A stretch of 64,000 bases of DNA from JBOFIQ01 sp051654905 (lineage in GTDB: Bacteria > Actinomycetota > Actinomycetes > Propionibacteriales > Propionibacteriaceae), in assembly GCA_051654905.1 (NCBI GenBank), contig JBOFYY010000110.1, positions 1 to 64,000 on the forward strand, written 5' to 3'. Positions within the stretch are counted from its first letter, which is position 1. Each line of letters begins with the position of its first letter. A program made the position numbers and the translations under genes. Below, piece by piece: positions 26,740-35,339 of this stretch. The notes beneath the pieces were generated by a model, which saw nothing but the letters and a program-made list of their open reading frames with translations, searched no databases and was not told the DNA's origin.

Positions 26740-27900
26740 TTAGTTAGTGATCTCCTCAGTTAGGGCGTCAACATCTACAGCGTTAACAACCTCAGATTGT
26801 TCCTTTGTTGAAACAGCAGCTTTTTGGGCTGGAGTCTGCAAGAACGTAGGAATAACAGGGAGGTTCTTGTCGGAAATACGACGACGGAAAACCCAGTAGC
26901 TCCAAGACTGGTAAGCAAGTACGATCGGAACAAAGATCACCGCAGCGATCGTCATGATGGTTAGCGTCGTAGAGGTAGAAGCAGCCGTCGTAATATCAAG
27001 GGGCTTGCCCTGATTGGCGGAGTTTTCAAAACCTAGGTTCGGGAACATGAACAGGAATGTCGAAACAATCAGCAAAATGATCGACAAGCCCGTCGAGATG
27101 AAGGCCCAGCCTTCGCGTCCCTTCTTGGCGAAGAACGCAGCAGCAGCAACAGCTACCGCAGCTAGGAGCGACAAAGCCCAAGTCAACACTGGAAGCGCCG
27201 AATGGTGAGCATAGGCAAGGTTTGCCCAAACTGCGAATATCGCAATCAAAGCTGCCGATACCAGTGCTGCCTGAATAGCGAAGTTACGGGCTGAATCACG
27301 TATATCGCCCTTAGTTTTCAACGAGATGAAAACTGCACCATGGGTAAGGAAGAGCGCTACGAAAAGCACACCACCCAGGAGTGCGAAAGGCGAGAACAAA
27401 CCTAGGAAAGTTCCAGCAAAGAGCTGACGAGAATCCACTGGTAAGCCGATGATGAAGTTAGCGAAACCAACACCAAAAACTAGTGACGGCAAGAATGAAC
27501 CAACCGTAGCGAACCAGTCCAGCATGCTTCGCCAACGGGCGTTGTCACGCTTAGCACGGTACTCGAAAGCAATACCACGCAAGATCAATCCCACCAGAAC
27601 CAACAACAACGGTAGGTAGAGAGCTGAGAACAGCGTCGCATACCAGCCGGGGAACGCCGCGAAAGTAGCGCCACCAGCAGTCAGCAACCAAACTTCGTTA
27701 CCGTCCCAAACTGGGCCGATAGTGTTGATCATGACTCGACGGTCCTTGTCGCGCTTGCCTAGAATCGGCAGGAGCATAGCGACGCCGTAGTCGAATCCCT
27801 CTAGGAAGAAGAACCCAACCCAGAGAACAATGATCAACGCAAACCAGATCAGCTGAAGTGCGCTTGGCTCAACAGCTAGGGGAGTAAGCATGGGAAACAT
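26740..27900 (-). CDS. cydB: cytochrome bd ubiquinol/menaquinol oxidase subunit II
   Basis: A roughly 386-residue membrane subunit of the bd-type terminal oxidase. It begins with a hydrophobic helix and the conserved FFLEGFDYGVAMLLPILG, then WDGNEVWLLTAGGATFAAFP, both CydB hallmarks. It supports the heme subunit CydA in reducing oxygen with electrons from menaquinol. Two Met codons are close (27906 and 27900); AAGGAGG lies too near the first, and the second gives a normal spacing, so 27900 is preferred. The C-terminal tail of about 60 residues is polar and cytoplasmic. Confidence 0.93.
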   Translation of the reverse strand: MFPMLTPLAVEPSALQLIWFALIIVLWVGFFFLEGFDYGVAMLLPILGKRDKDRRVMINTIGPVWDGNEVWLLTAGGATFAAFPGWYATLFSALYLPLLLVLVGLILRGIAFEYRAKRDNARWRSMLDWFATVGSFLPSLVFGVGFANFIIGLPVDSRQLFAGTFLGLFSPFALLGGVLFVALFLTHGAVFISLKTKGDIRDSARNFAIQAALVSAALIAIFAVWANLAYAHHSALPVLTWALSLLAAVAVAAAAFFAKKGREGWAFISTGLSIILLIVSTFLFMFPNLGFENSANQGKPLDITTAASTSTTLTIMTIAAVIFVPIVLAYQSWSYWVFRRRISDKNLPVIPTFLQTPAQKAAVSTKEQSEVVNAVDVDALTEEITN

Positions 27901-27915
27901 AGCCATTCCTCCTTA

Positions 27916-29460
27916 TCAGTATGCGAAGGACAGAGGAGCATCCTCGTCCTTCACAACCTCGACGGGGGCTACCTCAGTAGGTAAGCCCAGCTTCACATAC
28001 TTGAGCATGAGGCCTACCTCGATTACGGCGCCAACGCCGTAAAGCAAGGTGTAGACAATCATGGAGAACAGCACCTCACCAGCTGAAACGGTGGGAGAAA
28101 CCCCAGCGATCGTCGGGAGAACACCAGTTACAAGCCACGGCTGACGTCCCATTTCAGCAAAAATCCAGCCAAATGAGATACCAAAGAGCGGTAGCAGCGG
28201 GGCACACCACATAGCGGCGTTCCAGAGCTTTCCACCCTTGGGGCTCTTGCCCTTACGCAGCGACCAGAGAATCCACATACCGATTAGCACAGCGACACCG
28301 CCGAAAGCCATCATGATGCGGAAAGTCCAGAACGTTACCGCGACATTAGGTTTGAAATCAGTGCGATCTGATGTCAAAGCAGCAGTATTGCCAGCATTCT
28401 TAGCAGTGTTCTGAAGTTCGGTGTAATGCTTGGTGAGTTCGCTTGTCGAGGAATATTCACGGGTGTAGCGCTCGTTGAGGTCGTTGATGCCTTCTACGTG
28501 GGCATTGAAATCGCCCTTAGCCATGAACGAATAAACACCAGGAACCTTGATGGACCAGATTTCCCGGCTGCCATCAGGAGCGAAAATTGTCACTATCGAG
28601 AATGGAGCTTTGGTCTGTCCTTCGTAAAGACCTTCAGCGGCAGCCATCTTCATTGGCTGCACTTCAGTCATTACTTTGCCTTGAAGGTCGCCAGTTAAGA
28701 ACGTCAAAGCGCCAGAAATAATGAGGCCCCATGCGCCGAACTTCATCATCCAGCGCCATGTGGAACGATCTTGCTGTAGCGTCTCATCTTCCATAGGCGT
28801 ACCGGCCTTAGCAAGAGCTGCGGCTTCGCGCTCAAGACGAGGTAGGTGCCAGCCAGCAATGCCAGCGAAGAACCCACATGCCATCATCCACGAAGCGGCG
28901 ATCATGTGGGGGAAAGTCGTCAAAAAGACTGGATTGCTGAAAACGTCGAGGAAGTTAGCCAGCTCAGCGCGGCCACTTTCTGGATTGAAGACTGCGCCAA
29001 CAGGATTCTGCATGAAGGAGTTGGCGGCCAAAATGAAGACCGAGGACACCAATGTTCCGATCGAGGCCAGCCAAATGGTCATCAAGTGGAGTTTCTTAGG
29101 GAGGCGATCCCAACCGAAGATCCATAAGCCGATGAACGTCGACTCCAAGAAGAAGGCTAAGAGGGCTTCTAGTGCCAGCGGGGCACCGAAGATGTCTCCG
29201 ACGAAGCGGGAGTATTCTGACCAGTTCATACCGAACTGGAACTCCTGGACGATGCCAGTCACAACGCCCATGGCGAAGTTGATCAGCAGCAGCTTGCCGT
29301 AGAACTTGGTCAGTCGGAGGAATTTATCCTGACCGGTTTTGACCCACAGGGTCTGAAGGATGGCGACTAGCATGGATCCGGCGATCGTCAACGGCACAAA
29401 GAAAAAGTGGTAAACCGTTGTGATGCCAAACTGCCAGCGCGCAAGAATTTCCGCACTCAT
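27916..29460 (-). CDS. cydA: cytochrome bd ubiquinol/menaquinol oxidase subunit I
   Basis: A 514-residue heme subunit of the high-affinity oxygen-reducing bd oxidase. The N terminus FGITTVYHFFFVPLTIAG holds the heme b595 ligand His18. A second ligand lies in TFPHMIAASW, a Met ligand in TFRIMMAFGG, and GRQPWLV is the conserved segment near the end. The quinol-binding Q-loop is short, as in most Gram-positive bacteria. The frame stays open to 29595, but translation most likely starts at ATG 29460: the extension is not CydA-like and runs into a family A palindrome. First gene of cydABDC. Codons are mostly C-ending, suggesting high expression. Confidence 0.94.
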   Translation of the reverse strand: MSAEILARWQFGITTVYHFFFVPLTIAGSMLVAILQTLWVKTGQDKFLRLTKFYGKLLLINFAMGVVTGIVQEFQFGMNWSEYSRFVGDIFGAPLALEALLAFFLESTFIGLWIFGWDRLPKKLHLMTIWLASIGTLVSSVFILAANSFMQNPVGAVFNPESGRAELANFLDVFSNPVFLTTFPHMIAASWMMACGFFAGIAGWHLPRLEREAAALAKAGTPMEDETLQQDRSTWRWMMKFGAWGLIISGALTFLTGDLQGKVMTEVQPMKMAAAEGLYEGQTKAPFSIVTIFAPDGSREIWSIKVPGVYSFMAKGDFNAHVEGINDLNERYTREYSSTSELTKHYTELQNTAKNAGNTAALTSDRTDFKPNVAVTFWTFRIMMAFGGVAVLIGMWILWSLRKGKSPKGGKLWNAAMWCAPLLPLFGISFGWIFAEMGRQPWLVTGVLPTIAGVSPTVSAGEVLFSMIVYTLLYGVGAVIEVGLMLKYVKLGLPTEVAPVEVVKDEDAPLSFAY

Positions 29461-29557
29461 AAATACTGAGGCTACTTTGAGGCACTGATTACCTGCAAAT
29501 GACGGCTCCTGATTGTGGCTAATTTTTAGGTAAATCTGATTTAAGTACAGACAAAAA

Positions 29558-29634
29558 TTTGCCTTAGATTGCCGAAGATCTCTTAAATGCCACAAAAAGA
29601 GCCATATTTGGCATCTTTGGCAATCTGAGACAGA
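29558..29634. repeat. family A palindromic repeat, copy 2 (77 bp)
   Basis: Arms TTTGCCTTAGATTGCCGAAG and its near complement at the other end, in the space between the divergent cydA and nuclease-like genes. Because both flanking genes are read away from it, this copy cannot be a simple terminator. The next copy is on the other side of the nuclease-like gene. Confidence 0.9.
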
Positions 29635-29730
29635 ATCTCATCCACAAGAGAACCCGATCTGAAAATCTGTTATCCACAGAGCAGAGGTGCAGCTGAGTTA
29701 TTAGATGGGTTGATCACCCATCTTGAAAAT

Positions 29731-30567
29731 ATGTATCTCTTAGAAACTCGTGGCGCAGCAGCTGCTGCTGATCTGCGTAACTCGCGATACCGAATCGCTA
29801 AACTTCTTGCTACTGGTGATCTATATAAGCCATTTCCAGGAGTTTATGCTGTCGCATCGCGCTCCCATGAAACCTCAGTACGACTAACGGCTGCCCAAGC
29901 GTGGCTACCGAAAGCGGTTTTGATTGGAGAAGCTGCGCAATGTGTCTTCGAGCCGGGGCGTCCTCTTAAAGAGATTGAGATGGCGTACCGAAACTGGACT
30001 AGTGCCTCGTATGGAATAAAGATACACCGCATTGTCGTACCGGAGTATTGGGTCTGGGATGGGCTGAATATTCCAGACCCAGCATGGAATGCACTCTGGT
30101 TAGCTCCTCGTGATGAAGGTGCTGCAATCGATAGTTTTTTAAGGAAAGGCGGTTCTCTGAATCTCCTAACCGAACAGGCGCTTTCTTTTAAAGGAACTGC
30201 GGGGAACCAGCTACGAGCGAAGATCTTGTTAGCTTCTAGAGACTGTCCTTGGTCAGTAGCAGAGCGTTACTTTCATACATTTCTTCGCGAACGAAAGTTC
30301 ACTGGCTGGAAAACGAATGTACAGATTGTTACTAAGGCAGGCACCTTCATAGCAGATGTGATTTTTCCTAGTCAGAAAGTAGTTGTTGAGATAGATGGCT
30401 GGGAGTTCCATGGAGATCGGAAAGCCTTTGAAACTGACCGTTTTAAGTCCAATAATCTGACTAGCCAAGGTTGGTTGGTTATTAGAGTGACCTGGCGGCA
30501 GCTCAGCGAGAATCCAGATTGGGTAGAAAACATTCTGCGAAGCACTTTGAAGCAAGCTGCAGCGTGA
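29731..30567 (+). CDS. DUF559 (Vsr-like) nuclease-fold protein
   Basis: A 278-residue protein from ATG 29731; an alternative TTG start at 29710 would add seven residues. The N-terminal half (about 1-70) resembles the AbiEi-type antitoxin winged helix (SRYRIAKLLATGDLYKPFPGVYAVA). The C-terminal about 90 residues match the DUF559 fold related to Vsr and other PD-(D/E)XK-like nucleases: IADVIFPSQKVVVEIDGWEF with candidate catalytic Asp and Glu-x-Asp, then HGDRKAFETDRFKSNNLTSQ and WLVIRVTWRQL. Such proteins are very common in actinobacteria and their function is unknown. It is bracketed by two family A repeats 96 bp upstream and 15 bp downstream. Confidence 0.8.
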   Translation: MYLLETRGAAAAADLRNSRYRIAKLLATGDLYKPFPGVYAVASRSHETSVRLTAAQAWLPKAVLIGEAAQCVFEPGRPLKEIEMAYRNWTSASYGIKIHRIVVPEYWVWDGLNIPDPAWNALWLAPRDEGAAIDSFLRKGGSLNLLTEQALSFKGTAGNQLRAKILLASRDCPWSVAERYFHTFLRERKFTGWKTNVQIVTKAGTFIADVIFPSQKVVVEIDGWEFHGDRKAFETDRFKSNNLTSQGWLVIRVTWRQLSENPDWVENILRSTLKQAAA

Positions 30568-30582
30568 TTGGGCGAAAATGAT

Positions 30583-30660
30583 TCTGCCTCAGATTGCAAA
30601 GGATGGCTCATACGCTACAAAAAGTGGCATATAAAGGGATCCTTGGCAATCTGAGGCAGA
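30583..30660. repeat. family A palindromic repeat, copy 3 (78 bp)
   Basis: Starts TCTGCCTCAGATTGCAAAGG and ends with the matching inverted arm at 30660. It fills the space between the convergent nuclease-like gene and lutC, reaching to within 6 bp of the lutC stop. It may end transcripts from both sides but has no long T-run. Confidence 0.92.
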
Positions 30661-30665
30661 TTGTT

Positions 30666-31286
30666 TTACTCAGCGACAATCACAACAAGAGTACGAGGAC
30701 CGTGCACACCCTCCACTCGACTCAACTCGATATCGCTAGTGGCACTAGGACCGCTGACCCAAGTAAGCGGACGACCGTCACGAACTTGCGTTACAAGGCG
30801 TTGCACCGCTTCTGGAACATCAGAAACTACTTGGTCAGCATTTACGACGCAGATATGTCGATCTGGGACAAGAGTCAGCGCTCGTGGACCTTGATCTGGC
30901 CCATGATCGAGAATAATCGTCCCAGTCTCGGCAATACCTACTGCAGCTGCGGTGACAACAGCATCGGTGTGATTGAGAGTTGCTTTATCGGCTTGGCTAT
31001 CGATGCAAGTGAAGTCACTCAAATATTTAGCCCACGGTAAGGCTGGCGGTAAAGCCACTGAGGCAACTTCAAGATTACGAAGTTGTGTGACAATTTCAGC
31101 ACCGACATTCTCTGAACTACAACGTACAACGGTTGCTTTGTAGTCTTCGACGCGTTCCACAAACCGCCCTAGTACATCGGGCATATCGGTGAGTTTGCCG
31201 TATGTCCGATCGACCGGTCCAGGAGCTGTCTTGATATCGACGAGAGCAGTTTTGATGCGAGAAAGAATCTCGTCACGAGCGTTCAT
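30666..31286 (-). CDS. lutC: lactate utilisation protein C (LUD domain)
   Basis: A 206-residue LUD-domain protein, one of three subunits of the LutABC lactate oxidation complex. Visible LUD features are TDAVVTAAAVGIAETGTI and LTLVPDRHICVV, then the C-terminal GPSATSDIELSRVEGVHGPR. The start ATG 31286 overlaps the lutB stop by one base (TGATG), with GGAGG just before it. An upstream Met at 31316 lies within lutB and is less likely. Last gene of the lactate operon, followed by a family A palindrome. Confidence 0.92.
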   Translation of the reverse strand: MNARDEILSRIKTALVDIKTAPGPVDRTYGKLTDMPDVLGRFVERVEDYKATVVRCSSENVGAEIVTQLRNLEVASVALPPALPWAKYLSDFTCIDSQADKATLNHTDAVVTAAAVGIAETGTIILDHGPDQGPRALTLVPDRHICVVNADQVVSDVPEAVQRLVTQVRDGRPLTWVSGPSATSDIELSRVEGVHGPRTLVVIVAE

Positions 31287-32761
31287 CACTTTCCTCCTCG
31301 GTTCTGCTTCCACCACTGTCGGAATGATTGAGTAGGTGGCAGGGGCACGTCGCGGGCATTAGTCCATTTCGACAAAGGCCACGGCATGGGGCCGATATGG
31401 TCGGTAGCTTTCCCGGTAACTTTCGAGAAAACTCCAGCAAGGTGCTGTAGGAAAGCTAGTCGTCGATGGTTTCCCATCACAAAACTTCCGCCGGCCATCA
31501 GGATTGGTTCCATGTGGGGAACTTTGCTTCCTTCGGCTTTCTTTGCTTCGACGACCTTGTGTCGCAGATGTACTAGCAGGTCGGGGATAGGAATACGGAC
31601 TGGACATACATCGCCACAAGCCCCGCATAAAGTAGATGCGAAGGGTAGTGATCGATCAACTTCTGACACCGTCCCGCGTAGCTGCGGATTCAGAATTGAG
31701 CCGATAGGTCCTGGATAGACTGAGCCGTAGGCGTGCCCGCCAACTCGTTCGTAGACCGGACAGATGTTGAGACATGCTGAGCAGCGGATACAGCGCAGTG
31801 CTTCTCGCCCAAACTCGTCGGCAAGGGCTTTGGTGCGCCCATTGTCGATGAGCACTACGTGCTGAGTTTGTCCTTCGGTTGGGCCGGTCCAGATTGAGGT
31901 GTATGGGTTCATGCGCTCGCCGGTAGAGGAGCGAGGTAGTAACTGTAGGAACACTTCTAGGTCGGCTACTGTCGGGATGGTTTTTTCGATACCGACAACA
32001 GAAATGAGCGTTTCTGGAAGGGTCAGGCACATTCGTCCGTTACCTTCTGATTCGACGACTACCAGTGATCCGGTCTCTGCGACCGCAAAGTTTGCGCCCG
32101 AAATAGCTACTTTTGCACGAAGGAACTTTTCGCGTAGGTGGGTACGGGCTGCTCCGGCGAGGTGGGCGGGAACATCGTCGAGATCGGCGGGGGCTGGGGT
32201 GCCGTAGGTTCCCATTTCTTTAAGGAAAATATCGCGAACTTCGGAGCGGTTGCGGTGGATCGCTGGTACCAAAATATGGCTTGGGCGATCATGGCCGAGT
32301 TGGACGATGAGTTCGGCGAGGTCGGTTTCCCATGCCGCAATTCCAGCTTCTTCAAGAGCCTCGTTCATATCGATCTCTTGGGTTGCCATCGACTTTACTT
32401 TGACGACTTCAGTTTCGCCGGTGGCTTTGACGATATCGATGATGATGCGGTTGGCTTCGGCTGCGTCTCGAGCCCAGTGGACGTGGGCGCCACGCGCGGT
32501 TAAGGATTCCTCTAGTTGCATCAGGTAGTGGTCGAGATGCTGTAAGGATTCATTTTTGATGGTTTCGCCAGCTTTGCGAAGGTCTTCCCAGTCGGCTACT
32601 TCGCTGACGACTCGCGCCCGCTTATCGCGGATAGTGTGGGTGGCGTGAGTTAGGTTGGCGCGTTGTTGGGAGTTTCCTAGCTCGATGCGAGCGGCTACGG
32701 GGAACCGCGGTGAATCAATTAGCTGCCCGGGTGGGGGAGCCGGAGTGAGTCGAGTGCTCAT
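31286..32761 (-). CDS. lutB: lactate utilisation iron-sulfur protein LutB
   Basis: A 491-residue subunit with a LUD domain followed by two 4Fe-4S ferredoxin motifs: CIRCSACLNICP (near 309-320) and CGACGDVCP (near 365-373). It passes electrons from L-lactate oxidation toward menaquinone. The very C-terminal DUF3390-type tail is present. It overlaps lutA by four bases (ATGA) and lutC by one. The complete set of cluster-binding cysteines suggests it is functional. Confidence 0.94.
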   Translation of the reverse strand: MSTRLTPAPPPGQLIDSPRFPVAARIELGNSQQRANLTHATHTIRDKRARVVSEVADWEDLRKAGETIKNESLQHLDHYLMQLEESLTARGAHVHWARDAAEANRIIIDIVKATGETEVVKVKSMATQEIDMNEALEEAGIAAWETDLAELIVQLGHDRPSHILVPAIHRNRSEVRDIFLKEMGTYGTPAPADLDDVPAHLAGAARTHLREKFLRAKVAISGANFAVAETGSLVVVESEGNGRMCLTLPETLISVVGIEKTIPTVADLEVFLQLLPRSSTGERMNPYTSIWTGPTEGQTQHVVLIDNGRTKALADEFGREALRCIRCSACLNICPVYERVGGHAYGSVYPGPIGSILNPQLRGTVSEVDRSLPFASTLCGACGDVCPVRIPIPDLLVHLRHKVVEAKKAEGSKVPHMEPILMAGGSFVMGNHRRLAFLQHLAGVFSKVTGKATDHIGPMPWPLSKWTNARDVPLPPTQSFRQWWKQNRGGK

Positions 32762-33513
32762 GCTGCTGCACCGCCTTCACTGTGGGCGAGAATTTCCGCT
32801 AGATGGATGGGTTTAATGGGGGACTTTTGGCGTGCTAAAACTCCCCCGATATTGAGTAGGCAGGCATTATCGCCAGCTACTAGATATTCGGCGCTAGTGG
32901 AGACGACGTTGCGGGCTTTGTCGCTGGCCATAGCGACGGAAACGTCGGAGTTTTTCATGGAGAAAGTACCACCAAAGCCACAACATTGGTCAGATTCTGG
33001 CAGATCTACCAGGGTTAGTCCGCGTACTGCTTGAAGTAGTTGGTAGGGGCGGTCTCCTACTTTGGCGACGCGCACTGAATGGCAGGTCGGATGGTAGGTC
33101 ACTTTGTGGGGAAAATATGCCCCAACATCGGTTACCCCAAGTACGTCGATAATGAATTCGGTGAAGTCATAGGATTTTGCCGCGACTTCATCGACAGCGC
33201 GCATGAGACCAGCGTCGCCGGTACGTTTTGCCAGCATGGGGTGCTGGTGGCGTACTGATCCGACGCAGGATCCAGACGGCCCTACGATGTAATCGTATTT
33301 TTCGAATGCTTCCACGTAGGTTCGTACTGACCCAAGAGCTTGGTCGAAGTAGCCGGTGTTGGTGAACATCTGTCCGCAGCAGGTTTGCGCTGGCGGGAAT
33401 TCCACTTTGCACCCTAGTCGCTCGAGAACGGTAACGACCGCTTTGGGCGTTTCTGGGAACATGGTGTCGTTAACACAGGTGGCAAAAAGCGCCACGGTTG
33501 GGTTTGTTGACAT
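32758..33513 (-). CDS. lutA: lactate utilisation protein A (CCG domain)
   Basis: A 251-residue protein with two CCG cysteine-rich domains (CCGQMFTN near 45 and CCGFGGTF near 177) of the heterodisulfide-reductase/GlpC-related kind, with upstream partner cysteines (GPSGSCVGSVR, HPTCHSVR). It is the third subunit of the LutABC complex. AAAGGAGGG precedes the ATG. It follows lldP by only 15 bp, so permease and enzyme genes are one operon under lldR control. Confidence 0.93.
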   Translation of the reverse strand: MSTNPTVALFATCVNDTMFPETPKAVVTVLERLGCKVEFPPAQTCCGQMFTNTGYFDQALGSVRTYVEAFEKYDYIVGPSGSCVGSVRHQHPMLAKRTGDAGLMRAVDEVAAKSYDFTEFIIDVLGVTDVGAYFPHKVTYHPTCHSVRVAKVGDRPYQLLQAVRGLTLVDLPESDQCCGFGGTFSMKNSDVSVAMASDKARNVVSTSAEYLVAGDNACLLNIGGVLARQKSPIKPIHLAEILAHSEGGAAA

Positions 33514-33528
33514 TTAGTGTCCCTCCTT

Positions 33529-35202
33529 TCACTTTGGAAGCATCCAGCTGAGGATGGGGGTAGATTGCAAACCGATTAGTAAGCAGAGGGCGATTAGTAG
33601 TCCGATGCTCCACCACATGGCGCGACGTAGGATGTCGGATTCTTTCCCGACTAGGCCGACGGCGGTTGCAGCGATAGCTAGGTTTTGTGGGCTAATCATT
33701 TTTCCGACGACACCGCCAGAGGTATTGGCAGCTACCAGTAGGGTCGGGTCAATGCCGGCTTTTTGGCCAGCAGTTTGCTGCAGGGTTGCGAATAGGGCGT
33801 TGGCGGAGGTGTCAGATCCGGTGACGGCAGTGCCAATCCAACCTAGGATCGGGGAGAGGAACGCGAATGCGGCTCCGGTTCCGGCGATCCAGGTTCCGAT
33901 GGCGATGGTTTGTCCAGAGAAGTTCATAACATATGCCAGCGCCAGAACTGATCCAATAGTTAGGAATGTCCAGCGGAGTTTCTTGACCATCGCTAGGAAG
34001 CAGCGGACGACTTCAGCAGGGCTTACTTTGTAGACAGCGGCAACGATGAATCCGGTGATTAGGAGCAGCGTGCCAGGTCCAGAAAGCCAAGTGAAGTTGT
34101 ACATTGTGGAGCTGGATACTTTGCCAGTAGAGGTGATGAGACGTCCGTTTAGTCCCGGCCAACCGAATTTAATGTCGGTGCTGGCGAGCCATTTGCTGAT
34201 AGTGGGAACTAATTTGGCTAGGGAGAAGATGGCGATAACCAAAATGTATGGGAATAGCGCCATCGCGATTTGGGCTGGGTTTGGGTGGCGTACTTCAGTA
34301 TTGCTGGTGGCATTGGTGGATACATAGCCTTGGCTAGCTTCGGTATCACGCAGGGATGCTAGCCGCTTTTTGGCGGCTGCGGTGCCTTTAGGGGGAGCAA
34401 TACGAATGACGAGTACGCCGACGGCTAGACCTACTAATGAGGCGATGACGTCGGTGAGTTCTACCGAAATCCAAGTAGCGGAAATCCATTGGGTTACTGC
34501 GAAACTTAATCCGATAGCAGCAGCGATATGCCAAGTTTCTTTGATGCCTTTAACTCCGTCAGCTACAAGGATAAGCAGCAGCGGAACGAACCATGCCAAG
34601 AGTGGGGTTTGGTGTCCGACGTAAGCACCGATGGAGTGGTAATCAATTTTGGTTAGGTTGCCGGCGGTAATGATCGGGATAGCGATAGCGCCGAAAGCTA
34701 CGGGGGCGGTGTTAGCGATGAGGACAGTAGAGGCTGCGCGTAGTGGCGGGAAACCTACTGCCATCAGCATGACGCCAGTGATAGCTACGGGGGCGCCGAA
34801 TCCAGCGAGGGCTTCGAGGAGACCACCGAAGCAGAAGGAGATCAGGATCGCCAAGATTCTGGGATCATCGGAGATGAGGTTGAAGGTTCCTCGTAGGTCT
34901 TCGAATCGTCCTGAGATGACGGTTATTTCGTAGAGCCAGACGGCGGTTAGTACGATCCAGGTGATTGGGAAAATGCCGAATGCGGCACCTTGAGTGGCAG
35001 TTAAGAGCGCCATATCGACGGGCATCTTGAATGCGATGACTGCGACGATTAGGGCGACTGCGAGAGCTGAAAGTCCAGCCCAGTGAGCTTTCCATCGGAG
35101 AGCTCCTAGAGTGATGAACATTGTTAAGAGCGGCAAAAGCGCGATTAATGCTGACAGCCAGAGGCTGCCAAGCGGAGCTAATGACGGAGTAAATGTGGAC
35201 AT
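33529..35202 (-). CDS. lldP: L-lactate permease
   Basis: A 557-residue membrane protein with about 13 membrane segments and the LctP-family signature sequences ALAGFGAPVAITGVMLMA, GWIGTAVTGSDTSANALFA and NTSGGVVGKMISPQN. It imports lactate (or glycolate) with protons. The start has GGAG 6 bp upstream. Its promoter region holds a pair of FadR/LldR-type operators (35222-35258), so it should be repressed when lactate is absent. It heads the lldP-lutABC part of the operon. Confidence 0.94.
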   Translation of the reverse strand: MSTFTPSLAPLGSLWLSALIALLPLLTMFITLGALRWKAHWAGLSALAVALIVAVIAFKMPVDMALLTATQGAAFGIFPITWIVLTAVWLYEITVISGRFEDLRGTFNLISDDPRILAILISFCFGGLLEALAGFGAPVAITGVMLMAVGFPPLRAASTVLIANTAPVAFGAIAIPIITAGNLTKIDYHSIGAYVGHQTPLLAWFVPLLLILVADGVKGIKETWHIAAAIGLSFAVTQWISATWISVELTDVIASLVGLAVGVLVIRIAPPKGTAAAKKRLASLRDTEASQGYVSTNATSNTEVRHPNPAQIAMALFPYILVIAIFSLAKLVPTISKWLASTDIKFGWPGLNGRLITSTGKVSSSTMYNFTWLSGPGTLLLITGFIVAAVYKVSPAEVVRCFLAMVKKLRWTFLTIGSVLALAYVMNFSGQTIAIGTWIAGTGAAFAFLSPILGWIGTAVTGSDTSANALFATLQQTAGQKAGIDPTLLVAANTSGGVVGKMISPQNLAIAATAVGLVGKESDILRRAMWWSIGLLIALCLLIGLQSTPILSWMLPK

Positions 35203-35221
35203 GAAAACTCCATTGTTTAAA

Positions 35222-35258
35222 GGTCAGACCATTGTGATGATAAAAGAATGGTCTGACC
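35222..35258. promoter_or_regulatory. paired FadR/LldR-type operators upstream of lldP
   Basis: GGTCAGACCATT (35222-35233) and its exact complement (35247-35258) form a 12-bp inverted repeat with a 13-bp spacer. Each half is itself a near-perfect palindrome of the GGTC-A/T-GACC type, the TGGTNNNACCA class bound by FadR-family GntR regulators such as LldR. The lldR gene is next door, so this is the likely lactate-responsive control site. Confidence 0.75.
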
Positions 35259-35320
35259 ATGTAACAAATAGCAAATCAGTTACTGAAAATGATGCTAAAA
35301 CGTAATAAATACCCTTTTGG

Positions 35321-35339
35321 GGTAAGGTTAGCCTTACCT
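35321..35339. promoter_or_regulatory. candidate DtxR/IdeR iron box
   Basis: TAAGGTTAGCCTTACCTTT (35323-35341) agrees at most positions with the DtxR/IdeR consensus TTAGGTTAGCCTAACCTAA. It overlaps the lldR stop codon and lies about 120 bp upstream of lldP, whose operon makes iron-sulfur proteins. A weak terminator hairpin for lldR (7-bp stem) is the main alternative. Confidence 0.35.

Noticed and set aside
28721..29302. 193-residue plus-strand open frame opposite cydA
   Set aside because: It is the reverse of the highly biased cydA gene, which keeps antisense frames open; its amino-acid makeup is not protein-like.
29461..29595. Extended N terminus of CydA
   Set aside because: The 45 extra residues are not seen in CydA and overlap the repeat at 29558-29634; ATG 29460 begins exactly at the conserved CydA N terminus.
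30594..31040. Plus-strand open frame across the end of lutC
   Set aside because: It starts inside a family A palindrome and is antisense to a clear LUD-domain gene; it is a shadow frame.
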